35,089 bases of DNA from Mahella sp. GTDB taxonomy: Bacteria > Bacillota > Clostridia > Mahellales > Mahellaceae. Position numbers and translations under genes: made by a program. The notes beneath the pieces were generated by a model that worked only from the letters and a program-made list of their open reading frames with translations, searched no databases and was not told the DNA's origin. The stretch lies in the NCBI RefSeq assembly GCF_020054945.1, contig NZ_JAIHAU010000011.1, positions 1 to 35,089 of the forward strand. The letters are read 5' to 3'. Positions 1 through 8,623 of the stretch are shown here, piece after piece (the first letter of the stretch is position 1; every line of letters starts with the position of its first letter).

Positions 1-52
1 GTAATAAAGACATAATGAGATAAAAATCAAATTTTATTGGACGGCAAGGCTA

Positions 53-286
53 ATGTACTGTTTGATTTTGAGCGAAAATAGGTACAGCGCAAATAGCTCA
101 GTAAAAGATATTCTTGAATTAGGGACGGGTTCGGTGATAGAATTGGATAGATTGGCTGGAGAGCCGATCGATATATTAGTCAATGGTAAACTAGTGGCAA
201 AAGGCGAGGTGATAGTTATCGACGAGAATTTCGGAGTCCGTATTATAGAAATGATAAGCCAAACGACTGCAAAAAACACTAAATAA
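53..286 (+). CDS. fliN: Flagellar motor switch protein FliN, C-terminal SpoA domain (5' end incomplete or frameshifted)
   Basis: FliN/FliY forms the lower C-ring of the flagellar switch and binds CheC-type phosphatases or CheY. The 77-residue frame carries the hallmark SpoA (surface presentation of antigens) core: [16 protein letters not shown] at residues 17-32, then [14 protein letters not shown] and a FGVRI ending. The first SpoA beta strand is absent from this frame, and an in-frame TAA at 5-7 prevents upstream extension. ATG 53 is the first start but has only a weak ribosome site (GGCAAGG). Frame 1 just upstream (positions 19-78) encodes [15 protein letters not shown], which looks like the missing strand, so a frameshift or decay near 75-91 is possible (see findings). 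It sits directly before cheY, as fliY does in B. subtilis. Identity of the domain is firm; integrity of the gene is not. Confidence 0.75.
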   Translation: MYCLILSENRYSANSSVKDILELGTGSVIELDRLAGEPIDILVNGKLVAKGEVIVIDENFGVRIIEMISQTTAKNTK

Positions 287-308
287 AATAGGGGAGGAGC
301 TAGATATA

Positions 309-671
309 ATGGCAAAAAAAGTCTTGATCGTGGACGATGCAGCTTTTATGAGGATGATGATAAAAGATATACTTACTAAAAACGGATATGAGGTATCTGC
401 CGAGGCCGAAAATGGCTTAAAAGCTATTGAAAAATATAAAGAGGATAAGCCGGATCTGGTCATAATGGATATAACCATGCCTGAAATGGACGGCATAGAA
501 TCTGTAAAAAAAATAAAAAGCTTGGATCCGAACGCTAATATCATAATGTGTTCGGCTATGGGACAGCAGGCTATGGTCATTGAGGCTATTCAGGCGGGCG
601 CTAAGGATTTTATAGTAAAGCCGTTTCAGGCTGATAGGGTTGTAGAAGCTGTAAAGAAAGCTGTGGGTTAA
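309..671 (+). CDS. cheY: Chemotaxis response regulator CheY
   Basis: Single-domain receiver of 120 residues, the usual CheY length. Phosphorylated CheY-P binds the FliM/FliN switch; in Bacillus-type systems this promotes counterclockwise rotation. The acidic pocket D9-D10, phosphoacceptor D54 in VIMDITMPEMDG, S82 (conserved Thr/Ser) and K104 in the VKPF motif are all present, so it should be phosphorylatable by the CheA encoded downstream. A strong ribosome site (GGGGAGGAG, 291-299) precedes ATG 309. It lies 22 bp after the fliN frame and 4 bp before fliO, the same fliY-cheY-fliO(fliZ) order known from B. subtilis. No output domain follows the receiver. Confidence 0.95.
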   Translation: MAKKVLIVDDAAFMRMMIKDILTKNGYEVSAEAENGLKAIEKYKEDKPDLVIMDITMPEMDGIESVKKIKSLDPNANIIMCSAMGQQAMVIEAIQAGAKDFIVKPFQADRVVEAVKKAVG

Positions 672-675
672 GACT

Positions 676-1053
676 ATGCCCGATGGCGGTAATGCATGGC
701 TGAGCGCTGTGCTGGCCATATTTGTATTCGTAATAATCATTGCAGGCGCCTATTATGCCACGCGTTTCATAGGCAAAAAGTCTATCGGTTTGTCGAAAGG
801 CAGGTACATAGAGATTATAGATCGAGCGATGCTTTCGAATGACAAATGGTTATGCATAGTTAAAGTGGGGGAAAGATATTATCTTTTATCTGTGGCGCCA
901 TCGTCGGTAAGCCTTATAACAGAGTTGACGCCGGACCAGATCGCGTTTACCGACAAAAGCGATGCGCTGGAGGGCAATACATCGTTTGCGGCATATATAC
1001 AGGCTTTTAGGAAAAAGATTGGGAATAAGACGGATGAAACGAATAAAAATTAG
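676..1053 (+). CDS. fliO: Flagellar biosynthetic protein FliO (FliZ-type)
   Basis: Small membrane protein of 125 residues that assists assembly of the FliP pore of the flagellar export gate. One transmembrane segment is visible at about residues 9-30 (LSAVLAIFVFVIIIAGAYY), followed by a cytoplasmic domain with the family pattern GRYIEIIDRAML and KWLCIVKVGERYYLLSV. The tail is charged and poorly conserved. It starts 4 bp after cheY and overlaps fliP by 20 bp, so translation is probably coupled. Sequence conservation is low in this family; the call rests on the membrane-plus-domain pattern and on position between cheY and fliP. Confidence 0.88.
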   Translation: MPDGGNAWLSAVLAIFVFVIIIAGAYYATRFIGKKSIGLSKGRYIEIIDRAMLSNDKWLCIVKVGERYYLLSVAPSSVSLITELTPDQIAFTDKSDALEGNTSFAAYIQAFRKKIGNKTDETNKN

Positions 1054-1807
1054 GATTACGCTGTTATTTCTTGTCATTATGTTTGCGTGGGCATTAAGCG
1101 GTACAAACAGCGCATACGCAGCCCCTGAGATCCCTATACCCAATATAAGTGTCGATATAGAGCCTGCCCAGACGCCGCAGGAAACGGCGTTAAGCCTTCA
1201 AATACTACTGCTGTTGACGATACTGTCATTAGCTCCGGCTATATTGATAATGCTGACCTCATTTACCAGGATCATCGTTGTATTATCGTTTGTTCGGAGC
1301 GCATTAGGTTTGCAGCAGATGCCGCCTAACCAGGTCATCATAGGATTAGCTTTATTTTTGACGTTTTTTACCATGTCACCCGTAGCTACGCAGATCAATC
1401 AGACGGCGCTGCAGCCCTATATGAATGGGCAGATAGATCAGCAGCAAGCAATAGATAATGCGATGGTGCCGCTCAGGGAGTTTATGTTCAAGGAAACACG
1501 TGAAAAAGACTTGAATTTGTTTGTAAATCTGTCTGGCATGGGCACGCCTGAACAACTGTCAGACATACCGTCTACGGTATTGATACCGGCTTTTATAATA
1601 AGCGAGCTTAAAACGGCGTTCCAGATAGGTTTTTTGATATATGTGCCATTCATAGTGATAGATATGGTGGTAGCCACCACGCTTATGTCCATGGGTATGA
1701 TGATGATACCGCCGGTTATGATATCGCTGCCGTTTAAGGTATTGCTGTTTATCATGGTGGATGGATGGAATCTGGTAGTGCAGTCGCTTATAACCAGCTT
1801 TCATTGA
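1034..1807 (+). CDS. fliP: Flagellar export gate protein FliP
   Basis: Core subunit of the FliPQR export channel in the flagellar basal body. The 257-residue protein has an N-terminal cleavable signal-like segment (MKRIKIRITLLFLVIMFAWA, predicted cut near the AYAA at about 29), then the family motifs LTSFTRIIVVLSFVRSALG, a central periplasmic stretch, the PAFIISELKTAFQIGFLIY signature and the C-terminal membrane hairpin with MGMMMIPP. The frame is open back to 962, but ATG 1034 gives a normal FliP start with the signal peptide; the upstream part lies inside fliO. fliQ follows after 14 bp. Confidence 0.97.
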   Translation: MKRIKIRITLLFLVIMFAWALSGTNSAYAAPEIPIPNISVDIEPAQTPQETALSLQILLLLTILSLAPAILIMLTSFTRIIVVLSFVRSALGLQQMPPNQVIIGLALFLTFFTMSPVATQINQTALQPYMNGQIDQQQAIDNAMVPLREFMFKETREKDLNLFVNLSGMGTPEQLSDIPSTVLIPAFIISELKTAFQIGFLIYVPFIVIDMVVATTLMSMGMMMIPPVMISLPFKVLLFIMVDGWNLVVQSLITSFH

Positions 1808-1821
1808 AAGGAGGCAGGAAA

Positions 1822-2091
1822 ATGTCTCAGGCACAGGTTCTCAGCATAGTGCGGAATGCCCTTTACATGGTCATACTGTTGTCAGCACCTATGGCTATAT
1901 TTGGCCTTGTGGTGGGGATAATAGTGTCTATATTTCAGGCTGTAACGCAGATAAACGAACAGACGCTGGTATTTATACCTAAAATAATAGCTATAATAGT
2001 AGCCGTTATATTATTCGGCCCATGGATGCTAAATACTATGATAGATTTTACCAATGATATATTTCATAGCATGCTATCGTTTATACAGTGA
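1822..2091 (+). CDS. fliQ: Flagellar export gate protein FliQ
   Basis: Small two-helix membrane protein of 89 residues, standard FliQ length, assembling with FliP and FliR in the export gate. Motifs: MSQAQVLSIVRNAL at the N-terminus, two hydrophobic segments (about 15-38 and 53-75) and the loop VTQINEQTLVFIPK that is diagnostic of the family. A good ribosome site (AAAGGAGG, 1807-1814) selects ATG 1822 rather than the earlier in-frame start at 1765. All 16 isoleucine codons in this gene are ATA. Its TGA overlaps the GTG start of fliR. Confidence 0.97.
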   Translation: MSQAQVLSIVRNALYMVILLSAPMAIFGLVVGIIVSIFQAVTQINEQTLVFIPKIIAIIVAVILFGPWMLNTMIDFTNDIFHSMLSFIQ

Positions 2092-2867
2092 TATCTATGG
2101 ATATTTTGAATTATATACCGACGTTTTTGCTTATATTTATGCGTATGACCGGCCTGTTTGTGCTTTCTCCAGTATTCGGCAGGCGCGAGGTGCCGGCTTA
2201 CTTGAAAATAGGGATGTCATTTATGATGGCAATGGTGCTGCTCAATACCATGCCGCTTCAAAGCATGGATATAGTAAATAATATCTGGCTATATGGGTGG
2301 ATATTGCTTAAGGAAATGCTTATAGGCATGGTGATGGGTTATATAACCACATTAGCGTTCTCGGCTATCCTCATAGCGGGACAGATAATGGATTTTCAGA
2401 TAGGCTTTGGCATGGTGAACGCCTTTGACCCCATAAATGAGGTGGCTGTACCGATAGTGGGCAATCTCATCAATATGATGGCCCTGCTGTTATTCTTCGG
2501 GATGAATGGGCACCATGTGTTGATATCGCTCTTGTTTGACAGCTATACGGTATTGCCTGTAGGCGGTTTTAGTATAGAACCCGACATATTATGGTATATA
2601 TTGGACATATTTATTCAGACGTTTGTATGGGCTATAAAGCTGGCTATACCGCTTATGGCCGTATTATTGCTCACCGAGGTCATGCTGGGGATACTGAGCA
2701 GGGCGCTGCCGCAAATGAATGTATTCGTCATGGGCATGCCGATAAGGCTTATGATAGGCCTTATAATGCTATTATTGGTATTGCCGGTATATGTGAATCT
2801 TATGGAACCGCTGTTTGCGGATATGTTCGACGGTATAAGCGGTTTTATGCAAAGGATGGTGCAATGA
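2088..2867 (+). CDS. fliR: Flagellar export gate protein FliR
   Basis: Membrane protein of 259 residues, normal for FliR, third component of the FliPQR channel. Several hydrophobic helices and family motifs are visible: PTFLLIFMRMTGLFVLSPVF at the start, GMVNAFDP in the middle and the MGMPIRLMIGLIMLLL block near the C-terminus. The start is either GTG 2088 (overlapping the fliQ stop as GTGA) or ATG 2097 (MDILNY); neither has a clear Shine-Dalgarno sequence, consistent with translational coupling to fliQ. It ends in ATGA overlap with flhB. Confidence 0.95.
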   Translation: MISMDILNYIPTFLLIFMRMTGLFVLSPVFGRREVPAYLKIGMSFMMAMVLLNTMPLQSMDIVNNIWLYGWILLKEMLIGMVMGYITTLAFSAILIAGQIMDFQIGFGMVNAFDPINEVAVPIVGNLINMMALLLFFGMNGHHVLISLLFDSYTVLPVGGFSIEPDILWYILDIFIQTFVWAIKLAIPLMAVLLLTEVMLGILSRALPQMNVFVMGMPIRLMIGLIMLLLVLPVYVNLMEPLFADMFDGISGFMQRMVQ

Positions 2868-3949
2868 TCTGGTATATAGACCTTCAGCTGTTTGCTGACG
2901 ATGAAAAAACCGAACAGCCTACGCCTAAACGCCGTAGAGAGGCACGGGAGAAAGGTCAGGTTTTCAAAAGTACCGAGATAAATATGGTAGCTGTCTTGCT
3001 GGTATCGTTTCTGATAATCAAAGCAATATTTCCCAGCCTATTGCAGATGCTGACCGCGTATGAGCGCCAGGTTTATACGATGGCCGGTTCAGCAGATAGC
3101 ATATACACGAGCGAAGGCCTATCAACGCTATTTATGGATACTATAATGCAGATAGGCAAAGCCCTATGGCCGTTTATATTGAGCATGTCCATAATAGGGA
3201 TAGCTGTAAATATCGCCCAGGTCGGTTTTATATTTTCCGGCAAGCCTTTGGCAATGGATCTTGGAAGATTGAATCCTATAGCCGGGTTTAAGCGTATATT
3301 TTCCAAAAGGGCTATAAACGAACTGGTAAAATCTATATTGAAAATAGCCATTATAGGATATGTAGCCTATATGGAGATAAGAAATGATATAAATATATTC
3401 CTCGCTATGAGCCGCGAAGGCACGTCGGTCATGGTTTATGATATGGTCAACATAGTATTGAATGCAGCTATAAAACTCACGGCTGTAATGGCAATAGTGG
3501 CTGTATTGGACTATATATTTCAGCGCCGGGAATATGAACGAGACCTCAGAATGTCCAAACAAGAGGTAAAGCAGGAGTTTAAGGAGACCGAGGGCGATCC
3601 GCAGATAAAAGCGCGGATCAGGCAAATACAGAGGCAATTGGCTATGATGCGGATGATGCAGCAGGTACCCAAAGCGGATGTGGTTATAACAAATCCGACG
3701 CATTTTGCAGTTGCTCTGCGATACGACGCCGAAACTGAACAGGCACCGGTTATATTAGCCAAAGGTGCCGATTATATGGCACAACGCATAAAAGAGGCGG
3801 CCAGACAAAACCGTGTGCCGATAGTAGAGAACCGGGAATTAGCCAGAAACCTTTATTATGCCGTGGATATAGGGCAAATAATACCGCCTAAATTTTACGA
3901 GGCGGTGGCTGAAGTGCTGGCTTACGTATATAACATGGGTAGGAGGTGA
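2864..3949 (+). CDS. flhB: Flagellar export switch protein FlhB
   Basis: Substrate-specificity switch of the flagellar type III export apparatus, 361 residues. It has the N-terminal cytoplasmic signature (EKTEQPTPKRRREAREKGQV, about 14-33), four membrane segments, the charged linker, and the C-terminal autocleavage site NPTH at residues 277-280, where cleavage between Asn and Pro flips specificity from rod/hook to filament proteins. ATG 2864 overlaps the fliR stop (ATGA); the longer open frame back to 2591 lies inside fliR and is not supported. It ends 5 bp before the flhA start. Confidence 0.97.
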   Translation: MIWYIDLQLFADDEKTEQPTPKRRREAREKGQVFKSTEINMVAVLLVSFLIIKAIFPSLLQMLTAYERQVYTMAGSADSIYTSEGLSTLFMDTIMQIGKALWPFILSMSIIGIAVNIAQVGFIFSGKPLAMDLGRLNPIAGFKRIFSKRAINELVKSILKIAIIGYVAYMEIRNDINIFLAMSREGTSVMVYDMVNIVLNAAIKLTAVMAIVAVLDYIFQRREYERDLRMSKQEVKQEFKETEGDPQIKARIRQIQRQLAMMRMMQQVPKADVVITNPTHFAVALRYDAETEQAPVILAKGADYMAQRIKEAARQNRVPIVENRELARNLYYAVDIGQIIPPKFYEAVAEVLAYVYNMGRR

Positions 3950-3954
3950 AATAT

Positions 3955-5982
3955 ATGAAACTCGGCGATATAGCGATAGCATTTGTAGTGGTGGCTGTGA
4001 CACTGTTGATAATAATACCGTTGCCATCGGGATTATTGGATGTGCTTTTGTCATTTAATATAGCATTGGCTTTGATAATACTGCTCATAAGCCTATACGT
4101 AAAAGAGCCTTTGGAATTCTCCATATTCCCCTCGTTGCTGCTTTTAACGACTATTTTTCGCATAGCGCTCAATATATCATCGACAAGATTGATATTATCG
4201 GATGGCTATGCCGGTCAGGTCATAGAGGCCTTTGGCAATTTTGTCATAGGCAATGACATAATAGTGGGCGTAATAATATTCCTTATCATATTTGTGGTAC
4301 AGTTTATTGTCGTAACCAGAGGAGCGGAAAGAGTGGCCGAAGTGGCTGCAAGGTTTACCTTGGATGCTATGCCGGGCAAACAAATGGCCATAGACGCCGA
4401 TCTCAATTCCGGTATTATAAGCGAAACCCAAGCCAGGGAGCGACGTACCAAGATACAGCGCGAAGCCGATTTCTACGGCGCGATGGACGGCGCAAGCAAA
4501 TTCGTCAAAGGCGATGCGATAGTAAGCATCATAATTGCCGTTATAAATATAGTAGGCGGCATAATAACCGGAATGCTGGTGCAAGGCATGGACTTTGCCG
4601 AGGTACTGAACCGCTATACGCTGCTGACGGTGGGCGACGGTTTGGTGAGCCAGGTGCCGGCTCTGCTTATCTCTGTGGGAACAGGTATAATAGTGACGCG
4701 CGCAGCCTCGGAGTCCAATATGAGCCGCGACCTCATATCACAGGTATCATCTCAACCTATAGCTATGCTTGTAGCCGGTTTAACCCTGATAGTGCTGGCT
4801 TTCATGGGACTGCCGAAAGTGCCGATGTTTTCCATAGGAGGCGTTTTTATATATCTAGGCTATACCATACAAAATACGACAAAACTTAAGCAACAGCAAG
4901 AGGAAACCAGCGCTGAAAAAACGCGCACCGATGAGATACGCCGGCCGGAAAATGTATTGCCGTTATTACAGGTGGATCCGATAGAATTGGAGTTCGGATA
5001 CAATCTTATACCGTTGGCCGATGTTAATCAAGGCGGCGATTTGCTGGATCGCGTCGTTATGATAAGGCGCCAATTGGCGCTGGATCTGGGCATAGTGGTG
5101 CCTATGATACGCATACGCGATAACATACAATTAAAGCCCAATCAATATGTCATAAAAATCAAGGGGGTCGAAGTGGCTGATGGTGAATTGATGCCGGACA
5201 GATACATGGCTATGAACCCGGGTACCGTGGAGCATGAGGTAAACGGTATACCGGCTGTCGAACCGGCTTTTGGCTTACCTGCCATATGGATAACAGCCGA
5301 ACAGAAGGATGAGGCTGAAATGGCCGGTTACACCGTTGTGGATCCGCCGTCTGTGATGGCTACCCATTTGACAGAGGTCATACGAAGGCACAGTTATGAA
5401 TTGCTGGGTCGCCAGGAGGTACAGGGGCTCATAGATAATATAAAGCAGACCCATCCGGTATTAGTGGACGAATTGATACCCAAACTTATGACGGTTGGAG
5501 AGGTGCAAAAAGTCCTGCAGAATTTATTGAAAGAGAATGTGCCGATAAGGGATATGGTAACTATATTGGAAACGTTAGCGGATTATGTAAATCTTACGCG
5601 TGATCCCGATATGCTCACCGAATATGTGAGGCATGCCTTGTCCAGAACGATTACAAGGCGTTTTATCCAAGGGAACAAAGCATCTGCCATAACAGTGGAT
5701 CCCTCGCTGGAACAACTTATAATGGATTCTGTAAAACAGACCGAGCAAGGCACAATGATAGCGATGGAACCGTCTAAATTGCGCGCTATGCTATCGTCGT
5801 TATCCAATGAGATACGAAAGTTGTCCGGTACCGGCATACAGCCGATAGTTATAACATCGCCGGTAGTAAGAATATATTTCAAGAGGCTTACGGAACAATT
5901 GCTCCCCGATTTGCCGGTGCTGTCATATAATGAGCTGGAACCTTCTGTCGAGGTGCAGTCTGTAGGGATGGTGAGAATATAG
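3955..5982 (+). CDS. flhA: Flagellar export gate protein FlhA
   Basis: Largest export gate component, 675 residues, coupling proton flow and substrate docking. About eight N-terminal membrane helices, the FHIPEP-family cytoplasmic loop (RGAERVAEVAARFTLDAMPG, about residues 120-140, followed by GKQMAIDADLNSG) and a large cytoplasmic docking domain from about residue 320. A consensus AGGAGG at 3941-3946 lies 8 bp before ATG 3955; the alternative GTG at 3946 falls in that ribosome site and is rejected. The next gene, flhF, begins 3 bp after the stop. Confidence 0.97.
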   Translation: MKLGDIAIAFVVVAVTLLIIIPLPSGLLDVLLSFNIALALIILLISLYVKEPLEFSIFPSLLLLTTIFRIALNISSTRLILSDGYAGQVIEAFGNFVIGNDIIVGVIIFLIIFVVQFIVVTRGAERVAEVAARFTLDAMPGKQMAIDADLNSGIISETQARERRTKIQREADFYGAMDGASKFVKGDAIVSIIIAVINIVGGIITGMLVQGMDFAEVLNRYTLLTVGDGLVSQVPALLISVGTGIIVTRAASESNMSRDLISQVSSQPIAMLVAGLTLIVLAFMGLPKVPMFSIGGVFIYLGYTIQNTTKLKQQQEETSAEKTRTDEIRRPENVLPLLQVDPIELEFGYNLIPLADVNQGGDLLDRVVMIRRQLALDLGIVVPMIRIRDNIQLKPNQYVIKIKGVEVADGELMPDRYMAMNPGTVEHEVNGIPAVEPAFGLPAIWITAEQKDEAEMAGYTVVDPPSVMATHLTEVIRRHSYELLGRQEVQGLIDNIKQTHPVLVDELIPKLMTVGEVQKVLQNLLKENVPIRDMVTILETLADYVNLTRDPDMLTEYVRHALSRTITRRFIQGNKASAITVDPSLEQLIMDSVKQTEQGTMIAMEPSKLRAMLSSLSNEIRKLSGTGIQPIVITSPVVRIYFKRLTEQLLPDLPVLSYNELEPSVEVQSVGMVRI

Positions 5983-5985
5983 ACG

Positions 5986-7047
5986 ATGGATGTAAAACAT
6001 TACGTAGGCGACAATATGAGGGATATAATGGATCAGATAAGGGCGGAAATGGGCTCTGACGCCATAATACTTCATAGCGGTAAAACGCGCAAGAAAGGGT
6101 TTAAGGGTTGGTTTTCCAAACCTTTGATAGAAGTGGTGGCAGCGCGTGACCGTACTGCCGATGATAAACAGAATGATGCGGACAGCCGCAGGCTTCAAGC
6201 GATGGAGTTGCAGCTGAGCGGCTTACATTCGGCTATAGAGCGGCTTGCAGATATCAAGCAGAGCCAAAATACCGCCGAGATTAATCCAACATATTCAAAG
6301 TATATAGATATATTATCTGCCCATGGTGTCAACCCTGATATAGCGTCCGAAATAATGAATAAAGCGATGGCTATATATAAAGGCGGAGATATGCAGTGGT
6401 GCGTAGAAAGTGTGATAAAGGAATATTTAAGCCAACCCGTACCAATAAGCTTGGATAATGGAAGACAAAGTGTTATAATTTTCTTAGGGCCTACCGGTGT
6501 GGGCAAGACCACTACGCTGGCGAAATTGGCCGCGTATTACGGCATACAATTAGGTAAAAAAGCGGCGCTCATTACGGCCGATACATATCGCATAGCGGCG
6601 GTAGAACAGTTGCGCACATACAGCGATATAATGCAATTGCCATTGTCGGTGGTCTACTCGCCTAACGAGTTAAAGCAGGAAATCGCTCGTTACAGCGATA
6701 CCGATATTATAATGATAGATACCCCTGGCAGAAGCCCTAATGACATAGATGGCATAAATGATATAAAAGATTTAATAAAAGCGAGTCAACCTACTGATAT
6801 TTTTTTGCTGGTCAGCGCATCGTTTAACTATGCAGCTTGCCAGCGTTTGTGGCAACGTTTCGGCGACATCAAGGATATAAGGCTGTTGTTTACAAAGCTC
6901 GATGAAACCGATTGCTGGGGCACGATATTGAACATGCGGCATATCTCACGCCGGCCGCTGTCATATATAACCGACGGCCAGGTGGTGCCCGATGATATAA
7001 AGGTCGTCGATGTGGATGCGGTAGCGGCCAAGATAGCGAGGAATTAA
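5986..7047 (+). CDS. flhF: Flagellar SRP-type GTPase FlhF
   Basis: SIMIBI-class GTPase that places flagella at the cell pole or sets their pattern, working with FlhG. The 353-residue protein has the N-terminal B domain typical of FlhF (KKGFKGWFSKPLIEVVAARD), a helical N domain, and an NG GTPase domain with P-loop GPTGVGKTTT from G168, the TADTYRIAAVEQL motif and DTPGRS (usual form DTAGRS). The G4-like motif TKLDET is present near residue 305. It is followed by flhG after 1 bp, the normal partner order. Confidence 0.95.
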   Translation: MDVKHYVGDNMRDIMDQIRAEMGSDAIILHSGKTRKKGFKGWFSKPLIEVVAARDRTADDKQNDADSRRLQAMELQLSGLHSAIERLADIKQSQNTAEINPTYSKYIDILSAHGVNPDIASEIMNKAMAIYKGGDMQWCVESVIKEYLSQPVPISLDNGRQSVIIFLGPTGVGKTTTLAKLAAYYGIQLGKKAALITADTYRIAAVEQLRTYSDIMQLPLSVVYSPNELKQEIARYSDTDIIMIDTPGRSPNDIDGINDIKDLIKASQPTDIFLLVSASFNYAACQRLWQRFGDIKDIRLLFTKLDETDCWGTILNMRHISRRPLSYITDGQVVPDDIKVVDVDAVAAKIARN

Positions 7048-7048
7048 T

Positions 7049-7933
7049 ATGGCGATAGGCGATCAGGCTGAACGTTTGAGGAGCATAATCAGCGATTTGA
7101 GGCTTCAGCATGATGAGCAATTCAATAGCAGGACTATCACGATAACCAGCGGAAAAGGCGGCGTCGGCAAAACCAATATAACGGTCAATCTGGCCATATG
7201 CCTGGCCATGCGTGGTTTTAGGACGGTAATACTGGATGCTGATTTCGGCTTATCCAATGTCGATGTCATGCTGGGTACGGTATCGAGGTACAGCTTTGTG
7301 GATTTATTAAAAAATGATAAACGGCTGGAAGATATATTGGGAATTGGTCCGGCTGGCGTAAGATTTATATCCGGTGGTTCGGGAGCGATAGAATTATTGA
7401 ATATGGATAAGCGGCAACTGGATAGCATAATAGATAAGATGGCGTCTTTGGACAAGACGGCCGATATAATTCTGGTGGATACGGGGGCAGGTATAACGCC
7501 ATCTGTTACAAGATTTATGCAGGCGTCCGATGAGGTGATATTGGTCGTGACACCTGAACCAGCCTCCTTGACCGACGCCTATGCCTTGGTGAAATCGTCC
7601 ATAGGGTTAATAGAGCAATCCAAGATGCATATTGTATTCAATAGGGTGGCCGATATACGCGAGGCCAAAGATACGGAGGATAGATTTCTGACCACTGTCG
7701 AGCGTTTTTTAGGGGTCAGAGTGAATTCACTTGGCTGCGTAAATCATGATAATGCTGTACTTAAAGCCGTAAAAAAGCAGCAGCCGTTCATATTGGAGTA
7801 TCCTCAATGCAAGGCGGCAGAGCAGATACGCACTATAGCCGATGCTTTACTGGGAACAAATAAAACCTATAGCATCGGAAGAAGTTATAATGGGATCAGA
7901 GGATTTCTAAACAGATTGTTGAAGGGGGCCTAG
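7049..7933 (+). CDS. flhG: MinD-like ATPase FlhG (YlxH/FleN)
   Basis: Regulator of flagellar number and placement, 294 residues. Near the N-terminus lies D5-Q-A-E-R-L-R11, matching the DQAxxLR activator helix that stimulates the FlhF GTPase in characterised FlhG proteins. It is followed by the deviant Walker A motif SGKGGVGKTN (signature K36, K41), switch region LDADFGLSNVD, and the VDTGAG switch II motif. The C-terminus ends in basic residues (NRLLKGA) that could form part of the membrane-targeting helix. Located 1 bp after flhF. Confidence 0.95.
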   Translation: MAIGDQAERLRSIISDLRLQHDEQFNSRTITITSGKGGVGKTNITVNLAICLAMRGFRTVILDADFGLSNVDVMLGTVSRYSFVDLLKNDKRLEDILGIGPAGVRFISGGSGAIELLNMDKRQLDSIIDKMASLDKTADIILVDTGAGITPSVTRFMQASDEVILVVTPEPASLTDAYALVKSSIGLIEQSKMHIVFNRVADIREAKDTEDRFLTTVERFLGVRVNSLGCVNHDNAVLKAVKKQQPFILEYPQCKAAEQIRTIADALLGTNKTYSIGRSYNGIRGFLNRLLKGA

Positions 7934-7939
7934 CGGAAG

Positions 7940-8623
7940 GTGATGGTTTATAATGATTATGAGATGAATGTGGGAGAGCGCATAGAATTAGAAATAGAAG
8001 ATGATAATGGGGCTAAAACCACTTATATAAGTCAGGTGTATAACGTGCTTGATCAGAACCATATAGTGGTGGCCGGGCCTATAAAAAAAGGCAAAATAAT
8101 ACTGCTGCCCGTAGGCCAGCTTTTGGGAATTATATATTATAGATCGGACGGATGTTATCGATTCTACGCTAGGATAATGCAGCGTTTTAAAACAGATAAA
8201 GATGTGTATATCTATACCGTTGAAGCAGTAGGGCCGCGAGAAAGGATACAGCGCAGGAATTACTACAGGTTGGATATCGTGCTTCCGGTACAATTCATAA
8301 AGATAAGCGAAGGTGATGATGGAGTTCGGCGTCCGTTGCATAAGGCTTATACATTGGATATAAGCGGCGGCGGCATGCGAATAGCGGTACCTAAAAGTAT
8401 CCCAATAAAAGAGAGGGATTTGCTGCAATGTCATATATTGTTAGACGATAATGTTAAATTAGAAGTAAAAGGCATTGTTGTGCGCGTATCGGCTTCCGAC
8501 GATGAATCTAATATGCAGGAAATAGCCGTAGAGTTTAATGATATTCCCAATAATATCCGGGACAGATTGATAAGTTTCATATTCAAGCAACAGCTTAAAT
8601 TGATTCAAAAGGGCTTGATATGA
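7940..8623 (+). CDS. PilZ-domain c-di-GMP-binding flagellar protein (YcgR/DgrA-like)
   Basis: Two-domain protein of about 227 residues: an N-terminal YcgR-type beta domain (about 8-95) and a C-terminal PilZ domain. The c-di-GMP-binding elements are intact: RNYYR at 106-110 (RxxxR) and DISGGG at 140-145 (DxSxxG). Such proteins slow flagellar rotation when c-di-GMP rises. The frame opens with GTG 7940 immediately followed by ATG 7943; ATG 7964 is another candidate. GGAAGG (7935-7940) is too close to the first two starts, so the exact start is uncertain. It sits between flhG and cheB and overlaps cheB by 4 bp, which ties c-di-GMP sensing to the motility operon. Confidence 0.9.
   Translation: MMVYNDYEMNVGERIELEIEDDNGAKTTYISQVYNVLDQNHIVVAGPIKKGKIILLPVGQLLGIIYYRSDGCYRFYARIMQRFKTDKDVYIYTVEAVGPRERIQRRNYYRLDIVLPVQFIKISEGDDGVRRPLHKAYTLDISGGGMRIAVPKSIPIKERDLLQCHILLDDNVKLEVKGIVVRVSASDDESNMQEIAVEFNDIPNNIRDRLISFIFKQQLKLIQKGLI

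Noticed and set aside
962-1033. Upstream extension of fliP
   Set aside because: Overlaps fliO and adds a basic segment before an otherwise normal FliP signal peptide.
2054-2281. Plus-strand 75-residue frame
   Set aside because: Out-of-frame overlap with fliQ end and fliR start; no motif or ribosome site.
2591-2863. Upstream extension of flhB
   Set aside because: Lies in fliR; FlhB homologues begin near the ATG at 2864.
3164-3703. Minus-strand open frame of 179 residues
   Set aside because: Shadow of flhB, tyrosine- and histidine-rich as expected from the complement of ATA-rich coding.
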